From contig PLFE01000197.1 in assembly GCA_003136675.1 (NCBI GenBank), forward strand, positions 14,143 to 54,831: a DNA stretch of 40,689 nt, in the 5' to 3' direction. The first letter of the stretch is position 1. Every line of letters starts with the position of its first letter. Shown in pieces: positions 1-7,454 of the stretch. The notes below the pieces were generated by a model that was given only the letters and a program-made list of their open reading frames with translations, did no database searches and was not told the DNA's origin. Position numbers and translations under genes: made by a program. The stretch comes from Bryobacterales bacterium (GTDB lineage: Bacteria; Acidobacteriota; Terriglobia; Bryobacterales; Bryobacteraceae).

Positions 1-80
1 GCGCCGCCGCCGGTCACCAGAAAGACGTGCTTTACGCCGAGGTCCCGAACAAACTGGAACACGTAATCGGAGAGTTTCAT
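1..80 (-). CDS. Thiamine-pyrophosphate-dependent enzyme, N-terminal fragment (runs off the window)
   Basis: Only the first 26 codons are present. They begin MKLSDYVFQFVRDLG and continue to HVFLVTGGG, the start typical of acetolactate-synthase-like TPP enzymes, in which the N-terminal pyrimidine-binding domain opens with 'YV..L...GV..VFG.PGG'. Such enzymes are common in surface-polysaccharide clusters. The ATG at 80-78 overlaps the TGA stop (79-77) of the upstream KdsC-like gene as ATGA, so the two should be translationally coupled. Substrate and reaction cannot be told from this fragment. The family call rests on the N-terminal pattern only. Confidence 0.6.
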   Translation of the reverse strand, partial: MKLSDYVFQFVRDLGVKHVFLVTGGG

Positions 81-547
81 TTGGCGAGTATCTTGTCAAT
101 CAACTCTCGCACCGCACCATTTCCCCCTGGGCAAGTGGAGATGAAGGAAACCGATTCGAGCACGGCCGGGCGGGCGTTGCAGGGAGCCGCGCTCATGCCG
201 GCAATACGCATGGCTTCCAGATCGTTCACGTCATCTCCCATGAAGCAGATGGCCGAGAGGTCGAATCCGCGGCGCTCAGCGAATTCCTCGAGCGCACGGG
301 CTTTTTGCTTCGACCCCTTCCAGACGTCCGTGATTCTCATTTTGGCGGCGTAGCGATCGATCAGTGGACTATCTTCGCCGGAGATGAGCGCAACCGCAAT
401 GCCGGCCTTCAGAGCGAGGGAAATGCCCATGATATCCGCGAAACAGAAGCGCTTCCACTCCTCGCCGTCTGGTCCCCACCAGAAACCGCCATCGGTAAGA
501 ACGCCATCGACGTCGAGTGCGATGGCGCGAATGTTCTGGAAGGCGAT
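77..547 (-). CDS. KdsC-like HAD-superfamily phosphatase, start codon unresolved
   Basis: A small HAD phosphatase of the KDO-8-phosphate/acylneuraminate-9-phosphate phosphatase type, expected to dephosphorylate the product of the NeuB-like synthase encoded just upstream. HAD motif I is DVDGVLTDGG, with the nucleophile Asp near base 510. Motif II is the LISGEDSP stretch and motif IV is GDDVNDLEAM. The frame is open from about base 610, but it contains no ATG, GTG or TTG before the ATG at 430, which lies after motif I and would give a dead protein. The ATC at 547-545 or the ATT at 532-530 would give the usual KdsC length of about 152-156 residues. The coordinate given uses the ATC and is a guess. 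A GGGAG lies at 553-549. The gene overlaps the TPP-enzyme start by ATGA. Confidence 0.75.
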   Translation of the reverse strand: MAFQNIRAIALDVDGVLTDGGFWWGPDGEEWKRFCFADIMGISLALKAGIAVALISGEDSPLIDRYAAKMRITDVWKGSKQKARALEEFAERRGFDLSAICFMGDDVNDLEAMRIAGMSAAPCNARPAVLESVSFISTCPGGNGAVRELIDKILAK

Positions 548-564
548 GCTCCCGAAAGATGGCG

Positions 565-1446
565 TTATACGCTGGCTCCCACGCGGCGCAACTTCTTGAT
601 GATGGGCACTTCACGTTCAAAGACGCGCTTCACGCCGTCGCCGAGAGATTGCTCGATGAGACGGATATCGCGCACGACGCGGCCGATACCGTTGGGTTCC
701 AAAGAGGCCGCTTGATCCGACCCCCACATCGCGCGGTCCATGGTGATGTGCCGCTCCACGCAGCATGCGCCGAGTACCACCGACGCCACCGTGGACGGGA
801 TACCGGTTTCGTGGCCGGAGTAGCCGACGGGAACACCGTAGCGCTCGCGCATAACGGGGATCGCCCGGAGATTGAGTTCCGAGTAATAGGCCGGATAAGT
901 GCTGCAAGCGTGCAGAATAATGAGGTCTTTCTTGCCCAGCACGTCCACCGCGTGATCGATCTCGTCAAGCGTGCTCATCCCCGTGGAGAGGATGATGGGT
1001 CGGCCCGTCTTGCGCGTGTAGCGCAGCAGGTTATCGTCGGTCAGCGAGGCGGAGGCGATCTTATAGCATGGCGGGTTGAACTGCTCCATGATGTCCACCG
1101 ACGGTTCATCCCAGCAGGAACTGAACCAGGCAATCTTCACCGCTTTGCAGTAGGCGTCGATGTCCTTGAAGTCTTCTTCGCCGAACTCAAGCGCGCGCTT
1201 CAGGTCGCCATTGGTTGTGCCGAAGGGACTTTCGCGCGGCTTAGCCAACTCCTCCGCTGTGTAGACCACTTCTACCGTGCGCTTCTGGAATTTGACGGCA
1301 TCGCAGCCGGCTGCGACCGCAACGCTAATCAAGCGTTTGGCCAGATCCAGGTCGCCGTTATGATTGATTCCAATCTCGGCGATGATGTAACAGGGCTGCT
1401 CGCCGCCCAGTAATTTGCTACCAATCCTGACTATCGGGTTCACCAT
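565..1446 (-). CDS. NeuB-family sialic/nonulosonic acid synthase without the C-terminal SAF domain
   Basis: The family condenses phosphoenolpyruvate with an N-acyl-hexosamine (ManNAc or a relative) to give a nine-carbon 2-keto acid in the cytoplasm. The TIM-barrel signatures are present: YIIAEIGINHNGD (residues 20-32), DAVKFQ (49-54), ILSTGMSTLDE, the CSTYPAYYSELNL segment, GYSGHETG, and VERHITMD. Well-studied NeuB proteins have about 340-350 residues and end in an SAF (antifreeze-like) domain that reaches into the partner subunit's active site. This one has 293 residues and stops just after the barrel. The start has a good ribosome site (AAGGA, 6 bases away). It is the first gene of a leftward operon with the HAD and TPP enzymes. 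The exact sugar is unknown. Confidence 0.88.
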   Translation of the reverse strand: MVNPIVRIGSKLLGGEQPCYIIAEIGINHNGDLDLAKRLISVAVAAGCDAVKFQKRTVEVVYTAEELAKPRESPFGTTNGDLKRALEFGEEDFKDIDAYCKAVKIAWFSSCWDEPSVDIMEQFNPPCYKIASASLTDDNLLRYTRKTGRPIILSTGMSTLDEIDHAVDVLGKKDLIILHACSTYPAYYSELNLRAIPVMRERYGVPVGYSGHETGIPSTVASVVLGACCVERHITMDRAMWGSDQAASLEPNGIGRVVRDIRLIEQSLGDGVKRVFEREVPIIKKLRRVGASV

Positions 1447-1476
1447 TTGTCCTTAAGTGAAAGCTACTGAATTCGA

Positions 1477-1490
1477 GTTACACGGGTAAC
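1477..1490. promoter_or_regulatory. Palindrome GTTAC-N4-GTAAC between divergent sugar genes
   Basis: A perfect 5-bp inverted repeat, GTTAC (1477-1481) and GTAAC (1486-1490), sits in the gap between the leftward NeuB-like gene (start 1446) and the rightward SIS gene. The nonamer GGGTAACAT that overlaps the right arm (1484-1492) recurs at 1541-1549, in front of the preferred SIS start. This is operator-like in form and place, but the arms are short and chance cannot be excluded. Confidence 0.3.
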
Positions 1491-1556
1491 ATCGCAAACC
1501 ACAGTATGGCGCGAAAGAACGATGAAAGAAAGGGGAATCTGGGTAACATAGAAGGT

Positions 1557-2120
1557 ATGCCTGCAACATTTGCCGCCGACTACAAAACCGCATTGCTGAA
1601 GGCGCTCGATTCGGTGGATCTCGATCTGGTCGCGCAAGCGATAGAAATCCTGCGAGAAGCGCGCGAGCGCGGCGCGACTATCTTCGTGTGCGGAAACGGC
1701 GGCAGCGCCTCAACCGCCTCTCATTTTGTGTGCGACATGGTGAAAGGCGCGAGTTTTGGCCGCGACAAGCGTTTCCGCATCATGGCTCTGACGGACTCTC
1801 TGGCCACCATCACAGCCTATTCAAACGACGTAGGTTACGACTGTATATTCGCGGAACAGTTACGCAATTTTGCACGTCCGGGCGATGTACTGCTGGCGAT
1901 CAGCGGCTCCGGCAATTCACCCAACGTGGTGCAGGCGGCTGAGTACGCCAACCAGGCCGGATGCCGGACGATCGCGCTCACCGGTCGCGATGGAGGAAAG
2001 CTGGGCCGCGCGGCGCAACTGGAGATCCGCGTCGCCGAGCCGCACATGGGGCGCATTGAAGACGGACACATGGTGGTATGCCACATGCTGTGTTATCGGT
2101 TCATGGAACAGGTTGACTAA
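1557..2120 (+). CDS. SIS-domain phosphoheptose isomerase-like protein (GmhA family)
   Basis: GmhA-type enzymes convert sedoheptulose 7-phosphate to D-glycero-heptose 7-phosphate, the first step to nucleotide-activated heptose for surface glycans. Seen here: [16 protein letters not shown] near the N-terminus (phosphosugar-binding GNGGSA.A.H motif), [16 protein letters not shown], the [12 protein letters not shown] segment, and a C-terminal ED.HM..CHM helix like that of GmhA. The ATG at 1557 is preferred because [17 protein letters not shown] matches the usual start and gives 187 residues. An in-frame ATG at 1506 would add 17 charged residues and has no ribosome site. It is divergent from the NeuB operon and 4 bases ahead of the Cu-ATPase gene. 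It may act on another sugar phosphate. Confidence 0.82.
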   Translation: MPATFAADYKTALLKALDSVDLDLVAQAIEILREARERGATIFVCGNGGSASTASHFVCDMVKGASFGRDKRFRIMALTDSLATITAYSNDVGYDCIFAEQLRNFARPGDVLLAISGSGNSPNVVQAAEYANQAGCRTIALTGRDGGKLGRAAQLEIRVAEPHMGRIEDGHMVVCHMLCYRFMEQVD

Positions 2121-2124
2121 CAAA

Positions 2125-4377
2125 ATGACCGACCCGGTCTGCGGCATGACCGTCGAGCCCGCCACCGCGGCCGCCAAAACCGAACACAAGGGGCAAGCGT
2201 TTTATTTCTGTAGCGCCGGCTGTGCGGCGAAGTTCCGCGCGAGCCCCGACACTTATCTCAAGCCGAAAAAGTCCGCGCCAGTGGCGGCGGGCGAATATAC
2301 CTGTCCGATGCATCCCGAGATTCGGCGCCCCGGGCCGGGCGCGTGCCCCATCTGCGGAATGGCGCTCGAACCGCGCGAAACAACGGCAGGCGCCGAGGAA
2401 ACAAACCCCGAACTGGTGGACATGTCGCGCCGGTTCTGGATCGGCCTCGCGCTCACCGTGCCCCTGCTGCTGCTCATGTTTTTCCCCGCCCTCGCAGGGA
2501 GACTTCTCTGGCTACAGTTCGCGCTGGCGACGCCGGTGGTGCTGTGGGGCGGCTGGCCTTTCTTTCAGCGTGGATGGATCTCGCTGGTGCACCGCCATCT
2601 CAACATGTTTACGTTGATTGCGCTCGGCAGTGGATCGGCTTACGGTTACAGCGTGATGGGTCTCTTGTTCCCGCAATGGATTCCCCCTGCTTTCCGGAAC
2701 ATGCATGGTGACCTGGAGCTCTATTTTGAACCTGCTTCCGTGATCGTCACGCTGGTTCTGCTGGGCCAGGTGCTGGAATTGCGCGCCCGCAGCCAGACCA
2801 GCAGCGCGCTGAAAGCTCTGTTGGGGTTGGCGCCCAAAACGGCTCGGATGGTGGAGGCTGATGGGAGTGAGAAAGACGTTCCACTCGAAGACGTAGTCGT
2901 CGGCAACCGGCTCCGGGTGAGGCCCGGAGAGAAAATCCCCGTCGATGGCGTGGTGCTCGACGGGACCAGCAGCGTGGACGAATCCATGGTCACGGGCGAG
3001 CCCATTCCTGTCGAAAAAACGACTGACGCGAAAGTCACCGGGGGCACCGTCAACGGAACCGGAACCTTTGTCATGCGCGCGGAACGCGTGGGGTCGGAAA
3101 CGCTTCTCGCGCGAATCGTGCGCATGGTGGGCGACGCGCAGCGCACGCGCGCTCCGATTCAACGGGTGGCCGATGTAGTGGCATCCTACTTCGTACCCGC
3201 CGTTGTGTTTGCGGCCATCATCACTTTTGCGGCGTGGGCAAAATGGGGACCGGAGCCGCGTTTAGCTCACGCTCTGGTCAACGCGGTGTCGGTGCTGATT
3301 ATTGCCTGCCCGTGCGCGCTGGGCCTCGCGACGCCCATGTCGATCATGGTCGGCACAGGCCGCGGGGCGCAGGCCGGTGTCCTAATTCGCAATGCCGAAG
3401 CGCTGGAAAGGCTGGAAAAAGTCGACACCCTGGTGGTCGATAAGACCGGGACGCTGACGGAAGGAAAGCCCGCACTGGTTGCTTTTGAATCGGTCGATGG
3501 TCATGAAGATTCGGAGCTGTTGCGTCTGGTGGCGACGCTTGAAATGGCCAGCGAACATCCTCTCGCCGGAGCGATTCTCGCTGGAGCAAAGGAGCGCGGC
3601 GTCAAGCTCTCCACCACGGAAAATTTCGCTTCCATAACCGGCAAAGGCGTGACGGGCACGGTGGATGGCCAAGCCGTCGCCGTCGGCAGCGCGGCTCTCC
3701 TGCAATCTCTTTCGCTTGATCCGCAACCAGTCGTCAAGCGCGCCGAAGAGCTTCGCAAGCAGGGGCAAACCGTGGTGCTGGTAGCAGTCGACGGGCGCGC
3801 CGCTGGACTCATCGGTGTCGCCGACCCTATTAAGCCTTCAACCGAGGAAGCGATTCAAATGCTCCACGCTGACGGACTGCGACTTGTCATGCTGTCGGGC
3901 GACAACCGCACTACCGCAAAGGCCGTGGCGAAGAAACTCTCGATTGATGACGTGCAAGCCGAGGTGCTTCCCGATCAGAAAGCCGACATCGTCAGGAAAC
4001 TGCAATCTCAACAGCACGTGGTGGCGATGGCCGGAGACGGCGTCAATGATGCGCCGGCATTGGCGCAGGCCGATGTGGGGATCGCTATGGGCACGGGTAC
4101 CGACGTCGCCATGGAAAGCGCGGGAATCACGCTTGTGCAGGGAGACCTCCGGGCCATCGCGCGAGCCCGCAGGCTGAGTCGAGGGACGATGCGAAATATT
4201 CGCCAGAATCTCTTTTTCGCCTTCTTCTACAACTTGCTGGGAGTGCCGATCGCGGCCGGCGTGCTGTATCCGTTCTTCGGACTGCTGCTGAGTCCCATGA
4301 TCGCCGCCGCCGCGATGACGTTCAGTTCTTTCTCGGTGGTGATCAACGCGCTGCGGCTCCGGAACTTGAAGTTATAG
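2125..4377 (+). CDS. copA: Cu+-exporting P1B-type ATPase with YHS and heavy-metal-binding N-terminus
   Basis: Inner-membrane ATPase that pumps Cu+ (or Ag+) out of the cytoplasm. In order: a YHS metal-binding domain (DPVCGMTV, then CSAGC around residue 30); a heavy-metal-binding motif YTCPMHPE...CPICGM (58-79); membrane helices from about 103; the actuator loop VTGEP (289-293); CPC in the membrane (395-397); phosphorylation site DKTGTLT (D439); SEHP (476-479); and GDGVNDAP (637-644). FYN (701-703) and M..SS (731-735) in the last helices are the Cu+ signature of subgroup P1B-1. The ATG at 2125 starts the YHS domain and is chosen over a longer open frame that overlaps the SIS gene. There is no classical HMA domain. 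The stop interlocks with that of the convergent acidic-protein gene. Confidence 0.95.
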   Translation: MTDPVCGMTVEPATAAAKTEHKGQAFYFCSAGCAAKFRASPDTYLKPKKSAPVAAGEYTCPMHPEIRRPGPGACPICGMALEPRETTAGAEETNPELVDMSRRFWIGLALTVPLLLLMFFPALAGRLLWLQFALATPVVLWGGWPFFQRGWISLVHRHLNMFTLIALGSGSAYGYSVMGLLFPQWIPPAFRNMHGDLELYFEPASVIVTLVLLGQVLELRARSQTSSALKALLGLAPKTARMVEADGSEKDVPLEDVVVGNRLRVRPGEKIPVDGVVLDGTSSVDESMVTGEPIPVEKTTDAKVTGGTVNGTGTFVMRAERVGSETLLARIVRMVGDAQRTRAPIQRVADVVASYFVPAVVFAAIITFAAWAKWGPEPRLAHALVNAVSVLIIACPCALGLATPMSIMVGTGRGAQAGVLIRNAEALERLEKVDTLVVDKTGTLTEGKPALVAFESVDGHEDSELLRLVATLEMASEHPLAGAILAGAKERGVKLSTTENFASITGKGVTGTVDGQAVAVGSAALLQSLSLDPQPVVKRAEELRKQGQTVVLVAVDGRAAGLIGVADPIKPSTEEAIQMLHADGLRLVMLSGDNRTTAKAVAKKLSIDDVQAEVLPDQKADIVRKLQSQQHVVAMAGDGVNDAPALAQADVGIAMGTGTDVAMESAGITLVQGDLRAIARARRLSRGTMRNIRQNLFFAFFYNLLGVPIAAGVLYPFFGLLLSPMIAAAAMTFSSFSVVINALRLRNLKL

Positions 4378-4641
4378 GTCGTCCCCGTCCTGGTATTCCA
4401 GCGGGACGTCATCTTCAGGAACCTGCTTCAGGTGAATTTCGGAAACGTCCGCGTCGGGCGCTTCTTCGATTCCTTCTATCGCTTCCGCTTCGTAGGACTG
4501 CCCATCCTCCACCAGTTCGAGAACGCTCTCCGGCCCGGCTTCGGCGACGTCCGACAGCCCTTGCGTGTCGCCCGACTGTCCCGCTGAATCCGGGCCAGTA
4601 CCCCTGTCTCTTGATAAAGTTCCGTCTTCTCGTAGTTTCAT
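4372..4641 (-). CDS. Small acidic hypothetical protein
   Basis: An 89-residue, strongly acidic protein, rich in Glu and Asp throughout and ending YQDGDDL, with only a few basic residues near the N-terminus ([14 protein letters not shown]). There is no signal peptide, membrane segment or recognised domain, and it is probably poorly folded. Support for a real gene is its placement: the ATG lies 1 base after the alcohol dehydrogenase stop, on the same strand, and its TAA interlocks with the TAG of the convergent Cu-ATPase gene as TTATAG. It is the last gene of a leftward unit of five. Function unknown. Confidence 0.55.
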   Translation of the reverse strand: MKLREDGTLSRDRGTGPDSAGQSGDTQGLSDVAEAGPESVLELVEDGQSYEAEAIEGIEEAPDADVSEIHLKQVPEDDVPLEYQDGDDL

Positions 4642-4642
4642 G

Positions 4643-5734
4643 TTAGTTGGCTCTCAATGCTACTTTCAGTGCGCTGTGTTTGGCGGCGTTGCCGAATGTG
4701 TCGTACGCCTTCAGGATGTCGTCCATCGCGAAACGATGCGTGACCAGTCTGCCGGGCTGGATCGTACCCGACTGAAAAGCCTTGATGAGCATAGGTGTCG
4801 AAACGGTGTCGACCAAACGCGTGGTTAAGGTGATATTGCGGTCCCAAAGCTTTTCCAAATGCAGAGTGACGGGCTTGCCGTGGACACCGATGTTCGCCAG
4901 ATGGCCACCTGGTCCGATAATTCCCTGACAGATATCGAATGTAGCGGGAAGCCCGACGGCCTCAATCGCGACGTCGACACCCGCGCCTCCTGTGAGTTCC
5001 ATCACTCTCTGAACTGCGTTTCCATCGGCGCTGTTGACTAAAGAGGTGGCTCCGAAGCTCTTTGCCGCCTTCAACCGGTTATCGTCGAGATCAATACAGA
5101 AGATGGTCCCAGGCGAGTAGAAGCGGGCGGTCATCAACGCCGCAAGGCCCACCGGGCCGGTACCCACAATTGCGATCGTGTCACCAGGGCTAACGTGTCC
5201 ATTCAAAACGCCGCACTCAAAGCCGGTCGGCAGAATGTCGCTGAGCATGACCGCGGCTTCTTCTTCAGCGTCCGGCGGGAGCGGGTAGAGACTATTGTTG
5301 GCATGCGGGATGCGAACGTATTCAGCCTGAGTTCCGTCGATTGTATTGCCCAAAATCCACCCGCCGTCGCGGCAGTGGGAAAACATCTGCCTTCTGCAGA
5401 AATCACACTTCCCGCAGATTGTGACGCAGGAGATCACCACCTTGTCACCCTTATGAAAGGCGGAGACCGCCGTTCCTACTTCTTCCACCACGCCAATGCC
5501 TTCGTGACCGATAATGCGGCCCACGGTGACCGCGGGCAGATCTCCCTTAAGAATATGGAGGTCCGTTCCGCAGATGGTGGAGGTGGTGATTCGAACGATG
5601 GCGTCCTCGGGACTTTGGAGGGTCGGCCTGCGGTGCGATTCCCAGGAAGGTTTCCCTGGACCGTTGTAGACCAGCGCGTGCATCGTTGCCGCGGCGGCGC
5701 CAATCGGTGGGGTCTGTAATTCTGTGATCGTCAT
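4643..5734 (-). CDS. Zinc-dependent alcohol dehydrogenase (medium-chain MDR family)
   Basis: NAD(P)-dependent oxidation of an alcohol, or reduction of an aldehyde. The 363 residues show the catalytic-zinc site CGTDLH (Cys55), GHEGIGVVEEVG with the zinc ligand His-Glu, the structural-zinc cysteines in CGKCDFCRRQMFSHC, and the nucleotide-binding IVGTGPVGLAA of the Rossmann fold. D.DD.RL after it suggests NAD preference. The overall pattern is close to short-alcohol dehydrogenases of soil bacteria. The ATG overlaps the TGA of the upstream membrane-protein gene (ATGA), and the acidic small protein follows 1 base later, so all three should be co-translated. The stress-protein surroundings suggest aldehyde detoxification or redox stress rather than a catabolic pathway (inference). 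Confidence 0.93.
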   Translation of the reverse strand: MTITELQTPPIGAAAATMHALVYNGPGKPSWESHRRPTLQSPEDAIVRITTSTICGTDLHILKGDLPAVTVGRIIGHEGIGVVEEVGTAVSAFHKGDKVVISCVTICGKCDFCRRQMFSHCRDGGWILGNTIDGTQAEYVRIPHANNSLYPLPPDAEEEAAVMLSDILPTGFECGVLNGHVSPGDTIAIVGTGPVGLAALMTARFYSPGTIFCIDLDDNRLKAAKSFGATSLVNSADGNAVQRVMELTGGAGVDVAIEAVGLPATFDICQGIIGPGGHLANIGVHGKPVTLHLEKLWDRNITLTTRLVDTVSTPMLIKAFQSGTIQPGRLVTHRFAMDDILKAYDTFGNAAKHSALKVALRAN

Positions 5735-6126
5735 GAAGCTCCTCTGGGCGCGAGCGCCGCTTCCTCCGTTGAAATTTCGGCGCGCTCCTTCCTCAAATCG
5801 AGCCGAATCCTGCCAAAGAGCCCCATGTATACGTTAGCCACCCAAACCAGGGAGAAGCCGGCGATCAGATAACCCCGCCAATCCGGGAACACCAGCTTGA
5901 AGCGGGTGATCAAAAGGAAAGCGGCGGTGACGTAATGGCTGAGACAGTATTCGCAGGTAAACAGGTAGAAGAATTTTCGTTCGTAAATGCGCCGGCAGGT
6001 CTTGCTTTCTCTGACGCAAAAGTCGCGAAACTCTCGAACCACCTCTTCATGCGTGATGGTCCACGCAACCGAGGCGATGGGGAGCGCAAGGACGAACAGA
6101 CACAGCACCTGCATCGGTAGGTTCAT
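5731..6126 (-). CDS. Small inner-membrane protein with a CEYC cysteine pair
   Basis: About 131 residues with roughly three membrane helices: LCLFVLALPIASVAW near the N-terminus, then one following FTCEYCLSHYVTAAFLLI, and GYLIAGFSLVWVANVYMG near the C-terminus. Basic loops (RESKTCRRIYERK) suggest cytoplasmic faces. The CEYCLSHY segment recalls the C-x-x-C-x-G/S-x-W motif of DUF1360-type membrane proteins, but I am not sure of the link. The ATG at 6126 is preferred. A TTG at 6216 would add another hydrophobic stretch and overlap the upstream gene by 49 bases. The stop overlaps the dehydrogenase start (ATGA). The cysteines could bind metal or form a redox pair. Confidence 0.7.
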   Translation of the reverse strand: MNLPMQVLCLFVLALPIASVAWTITHEEVVREFRDFCVRESKTCRRIYERKFFYLFTCEYCLSHYVTAAFLLITRFKLVFPDWRGYLIAGFSLVWVANVYMGLFGRIRLDLRKERAEISTEEAALAPRGAS

Positions 6127-6167
6127 GGCTCCCAATTCGCTCCAACTCCAAATCAAAGAGAGTAAGA

Positions 6168-6506
6168 TCAACGAGAGTAACTGCGCGCCCGTAATTGCTC
6201 GGCGGCCTGGAACCAATCCGATTCGCCCGAGCCTTCCGGGCAGCCTCTGCCAACCCAGAGCTGATGGGCCAGCGCAGCGATCTCGTCGTGTCCAAAAGTC
6301 GTAATGCCGTGTCCGCCGTTCGACGCGTGTTCGTGGTGGCCGTCATGGGAATTTTCGAGGATGTCCCGAGACCGTTCATGCCCAGTCAGGTGCTCCTGCA
6401 TCCCATGCTGTTCGCCAACGTTGTGCGCGTGAGCAGCCACGTCGTGCAGTTCGGCGGCTCTCTGATGATTTTCGTAATGCGATCCATCGTTATAACGTGT
6501 CGACAT
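6168..6506 (-). CDS. His-rich protein with C-terminal DUF2934 domain
   Basis: A 112-residue soluble protein. The first half is histidine-rich and probably helical, with the pattern AAELHDVAAHAHN, then HDGHHEHASNGGHG. The end, ALAHQLWVGRGCPEGS followed by W..AE.QL, is a DUF2934 domain, a short module of unknown function often found in stress or accessory loci of soil bacteria. The ATG lies 2 bases after the stop of the upstream gene, whose product shares the AAE.H..AAH.H motif, so the two look like a tandem duplication followed by gain of DUF2934. No signal peptide. The histidines could bind metal or buffer protons (inference). Confidence 0.75.
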   Translation of the reverse strand: MSTRYNDGSHYENHQRAAELHDVAAHAHNVGEQHGMQEHLTGHERSRDILENSHDGHHEHASNGGHGITTFGHDEIAALAHQLWVGRGCPEGSGESDWFQAAEQLRARSYSR

Positions 6507-6508
6507 GG

Positions 6509-6733
6509 CTATTTCAGGCTCTCAATCTGCTGCGACTTGGAATGCGCTTCTTTCGACAGCTTGTAGGCGTTATCGGAGTACTCCATGGCACGTTTCGCAT
6601 GCCAACTTCCCGATTCGTTCTCGCCCTTCTCATTGTGCTCCGACGCTGTGCGATGGGAGTGCGCGGCAAGTTCGTGCTGCTCCGCGGCTTTCCGGTGTAC
6701 TTCCTGGAGGGTCTCTCCCGGCGGTTGTTGCAT
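6509..6733 (-). CDS. Small His-rich helical protein
   Basis: A 74-residue protein, charged and rich in His, Glu, Lys and Ala, with the helical motif RKAAEQHELAAHSHRTASEH and a second charged stretch with Tyr and Lys at the end. Similar small 'A.EHH..AA.HH' proteins are common in proteobacterial and acidobacterial stress loci, but no biochemical role is established that I know of. The ATG at 6733 has a strong ribosome site (GGAGGAG, 5 bases away); a longer open frame exists upstream but lacks one. It is the first gene of the leftward unit and is divergent from the GS17M-like gene. Confidence 0.72.
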   Translation of the reverse strand: MQQPPGETLQEVHRKAAEQHELAAHSHRTASEHNEKGENESGSWHAKRAMEYSDNAYKLSKEAHSKSQQIESLK

Positions 6734-6888
6734 AGTGTCTCCTCCTATTGACCTTTTTCTTATTCTCGTGCACGCCGAGGCCCATTCCAACGCGGTCACA
6801 ACCGCCTGATTCTGGCGGCCTTGGGGTGGTGCTGCGCGTGCAGTAAATAAGTTGTCGGCATTTCGGCCGATCTTCAAAAAGGAGACTT
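6734..6888. promoter_or_regulatory. Divergent promoter region of the stress island
   Basis: This 155-base gap must hold the promoters of both the leftward and rightward stress units. It contains a perfect palindrome GCGGT-CACA-ACCGC at 6792-6805, a possible operator. A weak rightward promoter may be TTGGGG (6821-6826), 17 bases, TAAATA (6844-6849). The rightward gene has a good ribosome site (AAGGAGA, about 6881). The AT-rich part near 6750-6770 could serve the leftward gene. No strong sigma-70 match is seen, so an alternative sigma factor is possible. Confidence 0.4.
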
Positions 6889-7428
6889 ATGTCTGATCTA
6901 AACGCAGTAGTCGCCGTGTATGGCACGCACACCCAGGCGGAGGACGCTGTGAAGGAACTGCAGCGCGCCGGCTTTGATATGAAAACACTATCGATCATCG
7001 GGAAGGGTTATCACACCGATGAACATGTTGTGGGCTACTACAACACCGGCGACAGAATGAAATATTGGGGCAAGATGGGCGCTTTCTGGGGCGGCTTTTG
7101 GGGGCTTCTGTTAGGCTCGGCGTTCTTTGCCATCCCTGGTATCGGGCCGGTCCTGGTGGCGGGACCCGTGGTCGCGTGGATTGTGGGTGCGCTGGAAGGC
7201 GCAGTTGTGGTCGGGGGTTTAAGCGTGATCGGCGCCGGACTCTATGGCATGGGAATTCCCAAAGACAGTGTCCTCACGTACGAAACAGCGATCAAGTCGG
7301 ATAAGTTCCTCTTGCTGGTTCATGGAACGTCGCAGGAGACCGAAAAGGCCCGGAACGTCCTCGAAACCACAGGTGCGGATAGCCTGACGATGCACTCGGG
7401 CGCGGCCGTCGCTTCGGCCGCACGATAG
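6889..7428 (+). CDS. GS17M/YflT-like general stress membrane protein
   Basis: 179 residues. The start, NAVVAVYGTHTQAEDAV followed by KELQRAGFDMKTLSIIG, is the alpha-beta module of the 'general stress protein 17M'/YflT-like family. A glycine-rich hydrophobic middle (about residues 63-122: WGGFWGLLLGSAFFAIPG to GLSVIGAGLYGMG) looks like two membrane-inserted hairpins. A second small alpha-beta part follows (DKFLLLVHGTSQETEKA). Homologues are known as stress-induced proteins with no assigned activity. The ribosome site is good. It heads a rightward unit with two PRC-barrel genes, 26 and 30 bases apart, and is divergent from the His-rich genes. Confidence 0.82.
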   Translation: MSDLNAVVAVYGTHTQAEDAVKELQRAGFDMKTLSIIGKGYHTDEHVVGYYNTGDRMKYWGKMGAFWGGFWGLLLGSAFFAIPGIGPVLVAGPVVAWIVGALEGAVVVGGLSVIGAGLYGMGIPKDSVLTYETAIKSDKFLLLVHGTSQETEKARNVLETTGADSLTMHSGAAVASAAR

Positions 7429-7454
7429 AACACCGTACGAAGGGAGACAAGCAG

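Noticed and set aside
517..1413. Long open frame on the plus strand opposite the NeuB-like gene
   Set aside because: No recognisable motifs; it mirrors a high-GC coding gene on the other strand, a usual artefact.
1870..2124. Upstream extension of the copper ATPase frame
   Set aside because: It overlaps the SIS gene in another frame and adds no domain; the ATG at 2125 starts the YHS domain.
6734..6877. N-terminal extension of the small His-rich protein
   Set aside because: The ATG at 6733 has a strong ribosome site; the extension is intergenic control DNA.
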